Assembly (NCBI RefSeq): GCF_020740795.1
Contig: NC_067304.1
Location: forward strand, 4,764,056-4,828,055
From: Apus apus
Lineage: Eukaryota; Chordata; Aves; Apodiformes; Apodidae
Length of the DNA: 64,000 nucleotides
Reading direction: 5' to 3'
Part shown: one piece after another, positions 1-15,052 of the stretch
Numbering within the stretch: the first letter of the stretch is position 1
How the letters are laid out: each line of letters begins with the position of its first letter
Notes under the pieces: generated by a model
What the model was told of the DNA's origin: nothing
The model's database searches: none
Seen by the model: the letters and a program-made list of their open reading frames with translations, nothing else
Program-made: the position numbers and the translations under genes

Positions 1-1770
1 GCTCCTGGTGTGAACTTGGCCCTGGATGAAGGCAGTGGGAGTGGTGGTGATGGTCAAGATGTTGCTCAGCAGCTCCTGCAACCAGAGCTCCTGTCCTGAT
101 CACTTCACCAAGTCAGCAATTCTGAGGGCAAAAAAAAAATGTCTTTTTTGGGTGCCCTGTGACTATGAGGAAGATCCTGCAGTGAGGAGATGATGAAACA
201 CAGACTGGGGACTGTCACATCCAGTGAGAAGCCTGGTGAGGACAAAGAGAGGACATGCTGTTCCCTGCAGCAAGGCTCGCTGGGCAGTGAGAGTGAAGGA
301 AAGGGAAGAAAGCAAGAGGTGTCTGAGTGACTGGACTGTTCCCGGTGGCTGTTCAGTCACCACTGCTCCCCGGGGACAGCAGGACCCTCATTGCTCCCTA
401 TCGGGTTGCTCAGTATCTGCTGGAGCAACATCCCCTGATCATGGGGAAGAGGGATGGAGAGGACCCTCCTAGAGGACATGGGGTGCTCTGGGGTCCCAAG
501 AGCACATGGCACCAGAGCAGTCCTGGTGGAGTCCAGGCCCAGTCACCTCCCTGCCAGCCACTGTTTGGGGACACCAGCAGGTCCCTGGCCATGCGGGGGT
601 TGCTGTCCCCGTGCCTGTGGCTGTGGTGAACTTTGTGTGCTAAGAGTTAATCTGGAAGAGGGAGAGGAGAACTTTGTCCAACTGCCCCTGCACCTTATCT
701 GCTGGGAACCTGAGGTGAAGTCAATACCGGAACCGGTTATAGAAACCCGATGTTGGTCAGTGGCACAATCAATCTTTCTGAGCAAGGCAGATATTTTCTT
801 CTCTCACAAACAGTGAGGCTGAGCTACAGAGTTTACCACCAGATCTGAATTTTCCAGGCTTCCAGACTCCAGACCCTGAAGTCTGCCCCGGTTTGGGAAA
901 GATGCAACAGCCAAAGGGTGGTCCTGGCCACGGGGACCCCAGCACCTCAGCTGGGGGTCAGCTCTGCAGGGCCTGGGGTGGCAGGAGCTGGGACCCCCAG
1001 GCACAGGTACAAAAATAACCCTGCTCGGAGCTTCCCTTTCTCGCTGCCTTCCGTGACTGTCTGGGGATGCATCATGCATGAGCCTTGATTGCTCATGCTT
1101 TGTCCCACGTCCCTTGCTCTGTCAGCAGGTCACACACTGCAATGACTCACAGGGATCCCCACAGCCCCCCCAGACCCCAGCCCAGCCAGTGGTCGCTCCC
1201 TGCAGACCTTGGCAGCTGCTTTTCCCTCTCTCATTTCATGCACCCACGAGCCACATCGTCTGTGCAAGTGCCTGGATGATCAAAGCAAAATTCCCTGGAA
1301 ATCACCGGTTGTTCTGGGAGTTTTGTGGCACAGAAAGAGCCCCGGGGTCTCTCCACTCTCCTCCTTACCTTCTTGTTTGTCAGCATCAGCCCAGCCTGCT
1401 GAGGCAACACATTTTTCCAGTGAACTGGCTGCTCCCCCAGCCCCTGCCCATGGCTGGGACCTTGGGGATCTCCACACCCAGGGATGTCACGGCCACCTCC
1501 TGGGACTTTCTGTTCTAAGCCAAACGTGGAAGTCCCAGGTAAGGAACAGGGAGATCTTTCAGATCCAAGGCTGCCCAGGAGCAGCAGTGCCTCCTGCTCA
1601 GCCAAGGCTCCCTCTGGAGCAGGGAAGCACCAGCAACACTGGGCATGCAGCCTGGGTGCACCAGGACTTTCAGCTCCCTGGGGAGGAGGGCAGAGTCCAG
1701 GGAAAGAGGATTTAACACTCCAGTGCAACCCCCTGAGGTCTGCAGGGCTGCTGCTGTGCTCATTGCAATG
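1..1770. other. Intergenic flank, no gene seen
   Basis: No open frame here resembles a known family, and none has a convincing exon with paired splice sites. The sequence is moderately GC-rich single-copy DNA. A GATA-type motif (CAGATAAGG on the minus strand, about 697-706) is visible, but such motifs are frequent by chance. The stretch lies downstream of the 3' end of the cathepsin E gene. Confidence 0.6.
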
Positions 1771-1789
1771 CAAGCACGGCAGGTTTTGT

Positions 1790-1807
1790 TTTATTCAAGC
1801 TTTTATT
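1790..1807 (-). terminator. CTSE: Poly(A) signals of CTSE
   Basis: Two TTTATT hexamers on the plus strand (1790-1795 and 1802-1807) read AATAAA on the CTSE strand. They lie about 180-200 nt beyond the stop codon, which would give a short 3' UTR ending near 1,770-1,785. The signal is canonical, but the cleavage point itself is not visible. Confidence 0.65.
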
Positions 1808-1988
1808 GAAAAACGAGATCACAGAGCTGCTCAAGACATTTTTATATTCACTATGAAACGGCTTCCTGGTGTGGAGTGAACTTCTGCTGGGTTCTTCAGC
1901 TGCAGCCCCCTGGGGTGCCTTCATCACCTCCAGGGCTGCTGATGGAGCAGTGAAATGCAGCTCCATTCCCCTCCTGGATGTCCCAGCC

Positions 1989-5638
<3,650 letters not shown>

Positions 5639-5699
5639 GGCGGCGGCAGCGCGGGTCCCGCCGGGCGCTGCGGGTGCGGGGACAGCTCCGCGATGTCGC

Positions 5700-5706
5700 T
5701 CTTATA
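5700..5706 (-). promoter_or_regulatory. CTSE: TATA box of CTSE
   Basis: The minus strand reads CGCTATAAGAGC here, 62 bp upstream of the CTSE start codon. That would place transcription start near 5,670 with a 5' UTR of about 30-35 nt. A TATA-driven start suits a tissue-restricted gene such as CTSE. The surrounding 5,640-6,100 is GC- and CpG-rich. Confidence 0.6.
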
Positions 5707-6545
5707 GCGACGGGCTCACCTGGCCCCGCGTGCCAGCGCCCGGATGACGCCCCTTGCAATGTCAACACGGGGCTTTGGCAGTGGAAATGAATCACTGGCC
5801 ACGTCCCAGGCGAGGCAGAGCAAGTGCACCCGGGGTCAAGTTTGGTTTTGTGGGCGAGGGGCTGGCGGCGGCAGAGCCGGGCGGCACAGCGGAGCCGGCG
5901 GGCGCGGGGAGGGTCCCGCAGCGGGAGGGGAACGGGGTCTCCATCCCAGCGGATTCCCCTGGGGATCCCAGGGTCCAGCTGAGCTAGTAGAACCCCCCAA
6001 AATGTTCCAGGGAGTTTTTCCTCCTTCCTTTGCCCCCAGCCACCCCCAGGGACCCGCCCGTGGCCATGGGGTGCCCCACACCCCCGCGGCGGCCGGGGCG
6101 GGCGCAGGGAAGGGATGTGTTCGTAACATCAGACAGCGTCTGCACACACTTGAAAAGGCAAAGACCAATTAGCAGTGATGAACTGCTCAGGAATCTGCGA
6201 CTTTCCCTTTTAAAGAGCAGTCCGTGTCATCGCGGCGCTGCCGGGAGGACGTGGCTTTGCACGGGAGGCAGTTCCACGTTCCCGTACAGCCGCTAACGGG
6301 CTTTTCCCTGGCGGCCGATTTCTGTCTGACACAGGACGGCCGTCTCATTAAGCCTCTGTGAATGCAAAAAAAAAAAAAAAAAAAGCTAATGAACAAACAA
6401 AGCTTTCAGATAGGGAGGGGAGGCGAGGCTGGTCCTGCTGCCAGCGGGGCTGGGGCGCGGATGCTGCCTCGTCCCTGTTCCCGGCACTGAAACAGCTGCT
6501 GGGGGTTGGTACCAAGGGAGGTGTTTGGTTTTGTGTTTTTTTTCC

Positions 6546-6573
6546 CCTCTTTCTTTCCAGAGCCAAAGCAATG
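6546..6573 (+). repeat. 28-nt direct repeat, copy 1
   Basis: Identical over 28 nt to 7554-7581, about 1 kb away, and both copies follow a T-rich tract. Each contains TTTCTTTCCAG, a good match to a splice acceptor, followed by AGCCAAAGCAATG. The flanks differ on both sides, so this is a short isolated duplication, not part of a longer repeat that I can see. Confidence 0.8.
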
Positions 6574-6588
6574 TAAGCAGCGTTCAGG

Positions 6589-6695
6589 TAATTAATGTGG
6601 TTTCTACCCTTAGCACCGTTCTAATCAAAATTCCACTTATCCCAGTTAGTTCTTTTTATCTAATTAAAGTCCTCGCCCCGGGTAATTAAAGTCCT
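6589..6695. promoter_or_regulatory. TAATTA cluster, possible homeodomain sites
   Basis: Three TAATTA cores occur in about 105 bp (6589, 6661, 6683). The last two belong to a perfect 13-bp direct repeat, TAATTAAAGTCCT at 6661-6673 and 6683-6695, start-to-start 22 bp (two helical turns). The AT-rich patch is set in GC-rich surroundings. Homeodomain proteins bind such cores, but function is only inferred. Confidence 0.3.
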
Positions 6696-7553
6696 GGCCA
6701 GTGAAGCACAGGGACTGGTGGAGCCCAGAGCCTGGGGGTGGTTGGGAAAGCTGCCCCGGGTCTGCTCTTACAGGAATCTCACCTCTCCAGCCCCGGGAGC
6801 TGCTGCCAGCATCCTCCTCTCCATGGCTTCCCAGGGACATGAAGCTAAAACTTCAACCATCTCACCCAGGGTTTCTTCCTCACAAGCAACACGAGGCTCA
6901 GCAGAGCTCACACGGGTGGCAGATCAGCCCGTTTTTCCAGGTATGGATTCCCAGCACTTCCCCATGCCCAGGTCGGTGGCCGCAGTGTTTTTTACTGAGT
7001 AGCTTTTCTCCAAAGTTATTTCCTTTTTAAGGGAAAATAATGAAATTTGCAGTTTAACATCCCCCCTTCTCAACCTAACTGTATATTCATAGGAGAGACT
7101 GGAACAAAAGCACAACAAACCTTCCCTAAACAAAACGAGTTGCAGCAAGTGCCAGATCAGCTGAGAGCAGGAAGTCGAATGTTATGGACATAGTTTATAA
7201 CCGAAAAATCCTGTCAGAAAATCCAGCCTAAAGGGTCGTTTGGCTTCTGAGATAAACGTGAGGATAAACTGCAGCACAGACGAGCTGATTGCTTTAGGCA
7301 AAACAGTTTATTTACTGGAAAAGATCCCAAATTGGATCATCACAACCTGCAAACTCATGACAGTCAATTCAGTGTTAAAATGTGAAGATTAAAGAAATAA
7401 AGAGGCCAAATCTTCTATTTAGAAATTTTTGAAGTTAAGTAAATTTATTTCTACTTCCTTTAGTAATTTTTCATCTAATCTCAAACCCCAAACTCTTAAA
7501 GGCAACCCAAAAGTTTATTTCAAGTCTAACAAAATGTTTGTTTGTTTGTTTTT

Positions 7554-7581
7554 CCTCTTTCTTTCCAGAGCCAAAGCAATG
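7554..7581 (+). repeat. 28-nt direct repeat, copy 2
   Basis: Second copy of the repeat at 6546-6573. The left flank is a (GTTT)n tract and the right flank an AT-rich run, both unlike those of copy 1. Confidence 0.8.
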
Positions 7582-8677
7582 AAATTTTTAAATTATTATT
7601 ATTTTTTTTTTTCGTGCAGAAATTTGGGGGGAAAAAGGCTTTGTTTCCTCTGCACTTTCAGCTGTGCCTCAATGTTTGGAGCCCTGCCCGGGCAGATGGG
7701 AGAGCTGCACCATTTTCAAGGCACGGTGCCCTCACCTTGGCCTGTCCCTGCCTGTCCCTGCCCGTGCCTGGGGTGTTGGTGTTGCCTTTATGGCACCTCC
7801 TGAGGTGCCAGCAGAGCCTGGAGTGAAGGAGCCAAACATGCAGAATTATTTATAAGATCCAAGGGCCTTTGAATCCATCTTGTTAATAAAACAGCAGAAA
7901 AAGCTTTTATGTTCAGGAGAAATTTAATGACTGCCAGTGATGGGGACAGCCCTGGTCCTACAAATAATATATGTGGCCCATATATGTAGCCCAGGATTGC
8001 TGCCAGGCTGTAGCTGCCATGGAGTTTATCTTAACCCACCCAGCTCCACAGACTTGCCCTCACACATATTAGAAACAAGTTACCTTGAGCAGGAAACCTC
8101 TCACCAGCTCAGCCTGCACCACTTCACTCATTTTAAGAAACCTGCTTGCAGGCTAAAAATACATTATCTGTGCTCTTTTTTTAATAGATTTCCTTTAGTG
8201 CAGCCACTTCCACGATCAGCTCTGACTGATTCAAATCACACCCAAAGAGCATTTTCTGAAAAGCCTTTTTTTTTTTTTTTTTTTTTCCTATCAACTGCTC
8301 CTTCCACCTGTTTATCTGTTTATACATCACTGAGCACTTGAAAGAGCAAAACCCTGCGACAGCAAACCCTCACTTTTAAAAAGAAAAATAAAAACAAGTT
8401 GCAGTTAAATATTTACCAGTGTAAATTTACCAGGTTAATGCAGGACTAAAATCCTGCTGGTGATGGACAGAACAGTCCCTGTGGTCCCAGGGGGGAATGT
8501 GGGCAGGGACTGACCCATGGTAGGGACCTCAGGGGACCCCAACTCCTGATACAGCTCCTGGGGTGAACCCTAGTGGTGCTGGGATTTCCAGAAAAGGGGA
8601 GGAGGAAGCCTGCCCATTGCCTCCACTGCTCCCCCCCAGCAGACACCAAGTCATGCCCCTGTCCCTTATCATTTAAA

Positions 8678-8875
8678 TGAGATGTTAGTAGAACCTTCTT
8701 CACTGAAAGGGTTGTTAAACACTGGAATAGGCTGCCCAGGGAGGAGTGGTGCTGAGGGACATGGTTTAGCACCAGACTCCATAGGGTTGGGTTAATGGTT
8801 GGTAGAGTTGGGTTATGGTTGAACAAGATGATCTCAATGATCTTTTCCAACCAGAACAATTCTGTGATTCTGTGA
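8678..8875 (+). mobile_element. CR1 LINE, 5'-truncated 3' tail
   Basis: About 200 bp matching the 3' end of avian CR1: a block with CTTCTTCACTGAAAGG, then CACTGGAATAGGCTGCCCAGG, then GATCTTTTCCAACC, ending in two ATTCTGTG octamers, the CR1 terminal repeat. It is 5'-truncated with no reverse transcriptase part, and moderately diverged from the consensus as I remember it. Orientation is plus. Confidence 0.9.
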
Positions 8876-11005
8876 CTTACAATGTTTTACCCTTGTAGAA
8901 GACGTCAATATGGAAGCACCCAGAGCACTCTCTGGGCAGCAGCTGGGCTGCTCAGGGCCCAGCCAGCCCCATTCTGCCAGGCAGAGCTCGGGGACCACTT
9001 TGCTCCATCAAAGCTCAGTGCATTTTAGCACAAAGCTGCTTGGAAGACGCAGCAAGGAGCAGAGCTGCCTGCAGGGATACTGTGTCTCCAGCCCTGGAGC
9101 AGAAGCAGCTGCAGAACAGCAGAGAAACACCCAAATATATGTAAATGAGCCAGTTGATAAGGGAGGCGTCATGGAACCTTGTGTGGGCTCATTCTGCCAA
9201 CACCATCGGGGCACAGCGAAACCGCATCCGGCTCCGCGCCCCTGAGACCTCTGTCCTGCCAGGCCCTGAGGCTGCACAGCCCCAGGATCACTGCCCAGAC
9301 GTCCTGGACTCCTGCTCCCTCCAGTCCCCAGGAAAGGGAAGGTGTGGGAAGCTCCACTCCCCAGGTAAAACACCCCGGGATGCTGCACTCAACGGCGAGC
9401 GAGGCCTCGGAGAGCAGAGGGGTGGTAGCCCGGGGACAGAGCTGGCTTTGGTGGCCCCGTCCAAGGGACGTGTGGCCTGAGCCTTATCCCGGGCAGCAAG
9501 GCCTGGCTCAAATGGGATCCAGTTTGAGGCATTCCCATGATTTTGCTTACCTTTAAATTGAGCGTGGGCGTCTTGAATTCACTGCTGGGTAACCAGCCGA
9601 GCTGGAGGTCTTTACAAGCCTTGGTTTTAACAGAGCATCTTGCTTGAGAAAGAGTTAATATCCCGGGGGCTGGAGGGAGGGGGGTCACAGCATGTTACTT
9701 GATACACCAAAAAAGTACACGTGCTGCCAGCATCTTAGGAGCTGTTATCTTCAAACCAGCCATTTCAATACTTGTGCCCGTATCACCTCTTCCATCTCCC
9801 CGTACCCCAGCGCAGCAGAGAACCTGCCTGCCACTGATATTTGGATTTGGGTCTTCTTTTGCAATTTCCTTTCAAAGAGCTCATCTTTCAGATCGTTATC
9901 TGCTGCAGCAGCAGCTCCTGCCCCACAATGGGGAGGCAGCCATTTATGACTGAGAGAGCCCTTTGAGAAGGACACTGGGGGACAGATCGGTTCAATGTGG
10001 GAGGGAGAAAATTCCAGCAAAACCTGGAGGTTTAGCCTGGCAGCTGGGATTGCACAGGAGATTGGTGAGGCTGTGGGAGATGAATCAGAAATGTGTCATA
10101 GAGGAAACTACAGTCTGATCCATTGGATGGATAGTGCCTTTCTGTAGCTACCAATCTGCCAATCGGGCTATCAATCATATTGTTGTGGCTCCTCTAATCA
10201 TCGCATCCAAACCTTGGATGAGGACATCTCCCTGTGTTACCCACTTACAGACAGTAAGTAGATATAGGCACTGAGGGGAAATTTAAAGTGCTTTTTTTGC
10301 AAGTGAAAGCTCACAAAATGTATGTCCCCAATTACCGTCCTGTACTGTAAATCTCCCTAGTGCTATGGCCAAAAGTCCCAAGCTGAGGGGCCCAGTTCAG
10401 GTGTGTGTGTTTTCTGATTATGCTCCTCAAGTCCCCATAACTCCAACAGGATTTAAGTGCTCACCTGGAATTAAATCCAAGGTGCTTCACAGGGATGTTG
10501 AAGGGCTCCTGACCTTTCTGGCTGGATCTTGCCTGGTGCAAGAGCCTGACACTAAACTCCTGGCTGCCTTTGTGTTACTTTCTTCTGTGGGTTGGTTGTT
10601 TTTTCCCAGATTGTAATTATCAAATATTTTTTGTGAATTTAAAAAAAAAAAAGGGAAATGCAAGAGGGGATTAAAGCAAGAGGGATACATTCCAGCTCTG
10701 TGACTATCAGTGAAGGCCAGAAGCTCCAGGCAAGTATCAGAAATGATGGAGGAAGGAGGGTATGAACCTGCTCAGCTCAGCCCACGGCTGTGAGCTGCAG
10801 CAGAGGGAGGACTGGGGCAGCTGAAATGCCAGCCCACGGCTTCCTAGTGGTGAGCCTGACCTTGGGGTGACGTGGAGCAGCCTGAAGCTCAATGGGACCA
10901 TTTTGGTTGTATTGCCAGCAGGGTTAGCTGCTACCTGCTGTCCCCCCAAGACCTCCAGGGTGTCCCTGGACATCCCAGCAACAACCGGGCAGCCTCGCTG
11001 GGAGG

Positions 11006-13381
11006 ATGAGCATGTGTGAGTGGTGAGTACAACCCCTGGGGCAGGGAGCCACAGGTTACCCTTCACAGCCCTTCTGCAGCAGGAGAGATGCTCCAAGGTG
11101 GAAGGGTAATGTCTGCTTATGGCTTCTCCGTCCTTGCTTGGCTGCAGGATGCTGAGCTGTGGGTCCCTGGGCAGGGGGATGCTGAGCTGTGGGTCCCTGG
11201 GCAGGGGGATGCTGCAGTCCCTGCTGCTGGTGATGCTGTGCCTGCTTTTGCTGCACTGGGGGCAACTATGTGTTGTCACTTGATGGTCACACTTGGCAGA
11301 CACGCAGGTGCAGGTCTCAGGAAGGGCCTGTGATTTTGGCAGGAGCCACGTTTGTCACTCCTCTCTTCCAGCAAGCACTTTGTGCCCCCCAGCCCAAAAA
11401 CTGTACCAGCAAACCTTTGTCTGCAACGTGCTTTGAAGCAGTGGCAGCCAAACAGCCCCCGAGAGATTGAAAATAATTCAGTTATTTCTCTCACTGAGAC
11501 CAAATCTTTTCCTCTTGTTCAGGTGGGTGCTTGTTGCCATCTCAGCTGTCACCTTGGTCCTACACGCCCTCCTCTTGCTGGCACTTTACATCATGCTCAG
11601 CAGGAAAATAGGTAAGTCCCTGTCTCGTTGGCTTTACCTGTTGCATTGCTTGGTCTCACTTGTGATCAATTCAGAGAGTGAAAGTAATTTGCCCAAATCT
11701 TTGACATCCCCTCGTTTTTTAAAGCACAGCCAAGCCCTTGTCCTGCACAGCCCATGGGGAGCCAGGACCCCCCCATGGGACCCACTGGCTGGGCAGGGTT
11801 ACCCACCATTGCTGTGCCTCATGAGTGGCTGGAAGTGGGGAGCACCGGGTGGGGTTCTCCAGCCTTTAGTGGTTCCAAAACCATTTTCTTTTATTGCTCT
11901 TGTTAGGAAGGTGGTGGGAAAATGCCCCCAAATCAACCTGCAAAATATTAATTCAGAGGAAGCCACAGTTCCCAGCAGGAAGGTCTCTCATGCTAAACCA
12001 CTGCCCACGTTTGGAACATAAACAAGCTCAGCTCAGCCTCGTGGCTCCAACTCATTTCGAACTTGCCTGGGAAGGGCCCTACTGGCTTGGCTTGACTCCG
12101 GATCCCTCATCGTGGGGGAGCGGGGCACACACTTCATCCCCTCCCTGACTGGGTTGATAGATGCTGACCCGCTCCAGGGCAGAGTCCTGATGAGCGCCCC
12201 GCCCGGGCTGGGCGCGGAGCCGCCGGGCTGCGGGGAGCGCGGGGAGCGGGGGGAAGGCAGCACCGGGTTCTGGGACCTAACGGGGCTCTCGGTTGCAGCC
12301 GGTTCCTGCGGCCAGGGGGGGAGCGGCAGCCCCGCAGCGCAGCCCCCGCAGCCCCCGAGCCCCGCGGCAGCCGTGGACAGGGCGCGAAGACCGACCTACG
12401 TGGGTAAGGGGGTCCCGCAGCCGCGGGGGGTTGTCCCGGCACGCGCACGGGGAGGGATGGTGCTGCCTTTGGGCAATGCCCCCTCCTCAAGCAGCTCGGG
12501 GAGAGCCCCCCGGCCGTGGGGTGGGAGGGGGCGCAGGGCAGGCACCCCCAGCTCCCGTTGCTCCTGGTCCTCCCCTGGGCTTTCCCTGGGGTGGTGAGGA
12601 GGGGAGGGATCGCACCGATGCTTGTCGGATTCCCAGCTTTCCCTCGCGGCTGCGTTTGCTTTTTCTCCCTGCTGTTTTTTTTTCCTTACTTCCCTTTAAC
12701 CCCCCAAGTAGCCATGGAGGTGGCACCGTTTCTTGTGTTTAAGGGAGCAGTGACACGTCTTCAGCAACCTCTGAGGACTCGGAGGGCAGCCCTGCCTGCC
12801 CACAGGTACGGCCAAAAGCAAAAAACCTTGGTGGTTTTTTTTAATTTTTGTTGTTGTGGTGGGGTTTGTTTGTTTGTTTGTTTGTGTTTGGTTTTTTTCT
12901 TTGATTGCCAAAAGCAGCCACAGCCAGGGAGGTGCTGGCTCTGTGTCTGCACAGCTCCTGCCCTCCTTGAGACCCACAGGGCAGCAACAGGGGGACAAAT
13001 GGCTCTGAACTCCTGAGGCTGGGGTGATGGTTGTCACCCCTCGTATTCAGCCCCCTCCTTTTTGAGGGAAGCAGCCCGGGGGGCAAGCAGGGAGATCCCT
13101 GGAATGGCTGCTCACTTTGGGTGGCTCCACAGGCAAAGCCACCCCCGGGCTCTGAGGTGGGGTTGGTGTCTGCTCTGCAGGGTCCTCGCTCAGAAGCAAA
13201 CCTCAACTACACGTCCCTGGTGTTCCCGGGGCCGGGCCGGGGACCAGGCTCTGCTGAAGACTATGAGAACATGAAGACTGGGGCAGACTACATCAACGTG
13301 GACCCCAAGAAGAGGAAAGCAGATTTCTGGCCCTGCTCCAGCCCCGTGGCCTCCGTTGAGTACAGCGAGGTGAAGCTGTGA
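11006..13381 (+). CDS. RHEX: RHEX, erythroid membrane adaptor (5 coding exons)
   Basis: Homologue of human RHEX (C1orf186), a small membrane protein phosphorylated downstream of the EPO receptor/JAK2 that recruits GRB2. Coding exons: 11006-11022, 11523-11611, 12299-12403, 12744-12805, 13181-13381. They join in frame to 157 aa (human 172). Residues 1-6 come from a 17-nt exon. A single transmembrane helix spans about 7-30 (VLVAISAV to LLALYIML), followed by LSRKI, matching human NYLLSRHM. Next comes a Pro/Gly/Ala-rich linker (36-65), an acidic Ser-rich block (72-86, human DSDTPSDS region), then the tyrosine tail: Tyr101, DYENM (Tyr119), DYINV (Tyr128), VEYSEV (Tyr152). YENM and YINV are pYxN GRB2-SH2 motifs, at the same places as human DYENI and DYVNV. 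The gene lies between CTSE and AVPR1B as in human. The first exon is the least certain part: it was chosen because it supplies an ATG, the right phase, a GTGAGT donor and a sequence resembling human MEVWHGLV. Any non-coding exon upstream was not found. Confidence 0.85.
11149..11208. repeat. 30-bp tandem duplication in RHEX intron 1
   Basis: Two perfect consecutive copies of a 30-bp unit beginning ATGCTGAGCTGTGGGTCCCT (11149-11178 and 11179-11208), with the start of a third (ATGCTG). It lies between coding exons 1 and 2 of RHEX. Confidence 0.85.
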
Positions 13382-15046
13382 CTGCCGGGCTGCTGGTGGG
13401 GACTTGGCTGCAACTGTCCCCTGGATGGGGAGAAGCACAGAGCTCTTGGCAGCCCTTGGAGCAGGGCTCACCCTTCCCCTTGCCCAGGTCAGTGCTGACT
13501 CCTGCCAGCTCTGAGTCCTTGGGACACAGACACAATTTGCTTGGCATTCCCCTGAGGTGCAGCACTGCTCCCGGGGGCTGGGGGTGGCACTGGGAAGTGC
13601 TCCTCCTGCCCAGCCTGGAATGGGTGCTCTGGTCTCGCGTGACTGCCCTTTTCCTCATTTTTGTGAAAAGCAAATGAAACATCCCCCCCTGCCTTCCAAA
13701 TGGGATGTTGTTCGGGGAGGGAAATGCAGAGGTCTTCAAAACACCCACCCAGACATCTCTGACCAGGCTGGCTGTGCTGATCTGTCACCAAATCCTTTCA
13801 AATACAGTTTCTCCTCCAGCTTTCCCCTTGCTGCCCAACAAACTCTCGTTCATCTCCCTCTCCTGCACCCCTTTCCCTTTGATGCTCCTAAGCTTTCCAA
13901 GTCCCTATCTCCCTCAGAGCTGTCAGGAATGCCAGGGCCAGGGAAGCAGGGTGGCCCTACCAGGGATTTTCCTCCCCCAGCTGAAATCCATAGTCATCAG
14001 CCCAGCTGGCAGATGGCCCAGGGCTTCCTAGGGGATTTATATCCCACCTCCTTGGGGAGGACCTGGGCTGGCTACAGGTCACTTGGCTGTGAGGGGCACA
14101 GGACTGGGCCACAGGTCTCCATGTGTGCACAGGCAGGTCAAATCTCTCTGTATCTGGGGTGATATTCCCTGTCTCCCACCTTTTCCTGCTTTGTCCTTGC
14201 ACCAAATGCCCAGGGTGCAGGATTTGGTCTCTCCCCCCCTGAATGGTGGCAAGGAGGGGGGGCGTCACATGGGCTGGGGCACACACTGGTGCCCCCCATG
14301 GTCTGACATCCTCTTTAACTCTTCCCTAAGTATTGGTTTAATTCCCAGGGGACTCAATGCATGGAAGTGCAATTTTCTCTAACAAAACTGAGTTGGGGCC
14401 CCTCCAGCTTGGGATTTTGAACCGGCTGTGCTGGGAGGGCTGCTCTCTTCTTGGAGGTCAGTGATGACATTTATTGGGTCATTTTCATGCTCCTGAGGTG
14501 TAGGGGAGCTGGTGCCTGGCCAGCCCTGCCTGTGCTGGGGCTTATTGGCCTCCCTCTCCTGCAGCAAATTGCTGCTGCAAATGGAGCTGGTTCCTTCCTA
14601 TCACTCTGCATTTTGACACTTATGATTTTTTTTTTTTTTTTCAAGAAATACACTGTATTATGAAGTGCTGGGGAAGGAGACCAGTGCAATAGCTGGGAGC
14701 TCTGGAGGGCTCCAAGTGCATTTCCAGTTGCCTCAGCAGAGCTGTGCCTTAATGAGAGGTTGTGAGATGATTGATTTGGTATTGATCTGGGGGAGGGATG
14801 GGGGGGGGCTGGGGGTCAGGCACTCCTGGCTTTATGACCTTATTGTGCAGATCTGGCCCAATTTGAAGGGCACATGAAGGAAAATGTTCAGAACTCCAAA
14901 TAACCTCTGGGAAATGTTGCCAAGGCCAGGAGAGGTGGGTTATGAAATGGGAGATGAGGTCAAGCCCAGCTAGCGGGAGTTTCTGGAAAAATGGATTCAG
15001 ATGCTTGGTGATGAATAAGTGAAAATAACTTAAGATTTCAAAACAC
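13382..15046. other. Convergent 3' flank of RHEX and AVPR1B
   Basis: Begins as the 3' UTR of RHEX. No canonical AATAAA was seen on the plus strand close to the stop, so the RHEX 3' end is undefined. AATAAG variants occur at about 15,013 and 15,381. A T-run lies at about 14,627-14,641. No additional exon was recognised. The transcripts of RHEX (plus) and AVPR1B (minus) converge here. Confidence 0.5.
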
Positions 15047-15052
15047 TTTATT
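15047..15052 (-). terminator. AVPR1B: Candidate poly(A) signal of AVPR1B
   Basis: TTTATT on the plus strand reads AATAAA on the AVPR1B strand, about 1.06 kb past its stop codon. It is a canonical hexamer at a plausible distance, but the UTR length is not otherwise supported. A second copy lies further away near 14,471. Confidence 0.4.

Larger units (their letters stand above)
5720..11005. other. Divergent intergenic region CTSE/RHEX
   Basis: No exon was recognised except a possible unseen 5' non-coding exon of RHEX. The stretch holds CpG-rich DNA to about 6,330, an A-run at about 6,366-6,384, a TAAT-rich patch at 6,589-6,695, a 28-nt direct repeat (6,546 and 7,554), a T-run at about 8,268-8,286 and one CR1 tail (8,678-8,875). 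The rest reads as ordinary single-copy DNA. CTSE leaves it to the left and RHEX to the right. Confidence 0.55.

Noticed and set aside
6366-6384. A-run suggesting the tail of a processed retrocopy
   Set aside because: No recognisable parent gene precedes it and no target-site duplication was seen. It is treated as a simple homopolymer.
11467-12021. Single-exon reading of the RHEX transmembrane segment from an in-frame TTG at 11467
   Set aside because: TTG is not a credible vertebrate start, and the sequence before 11523 looks like a pyrimidine tract plus CAG acceptor. The 17-nt exon at 11006 fits phase and homology better.
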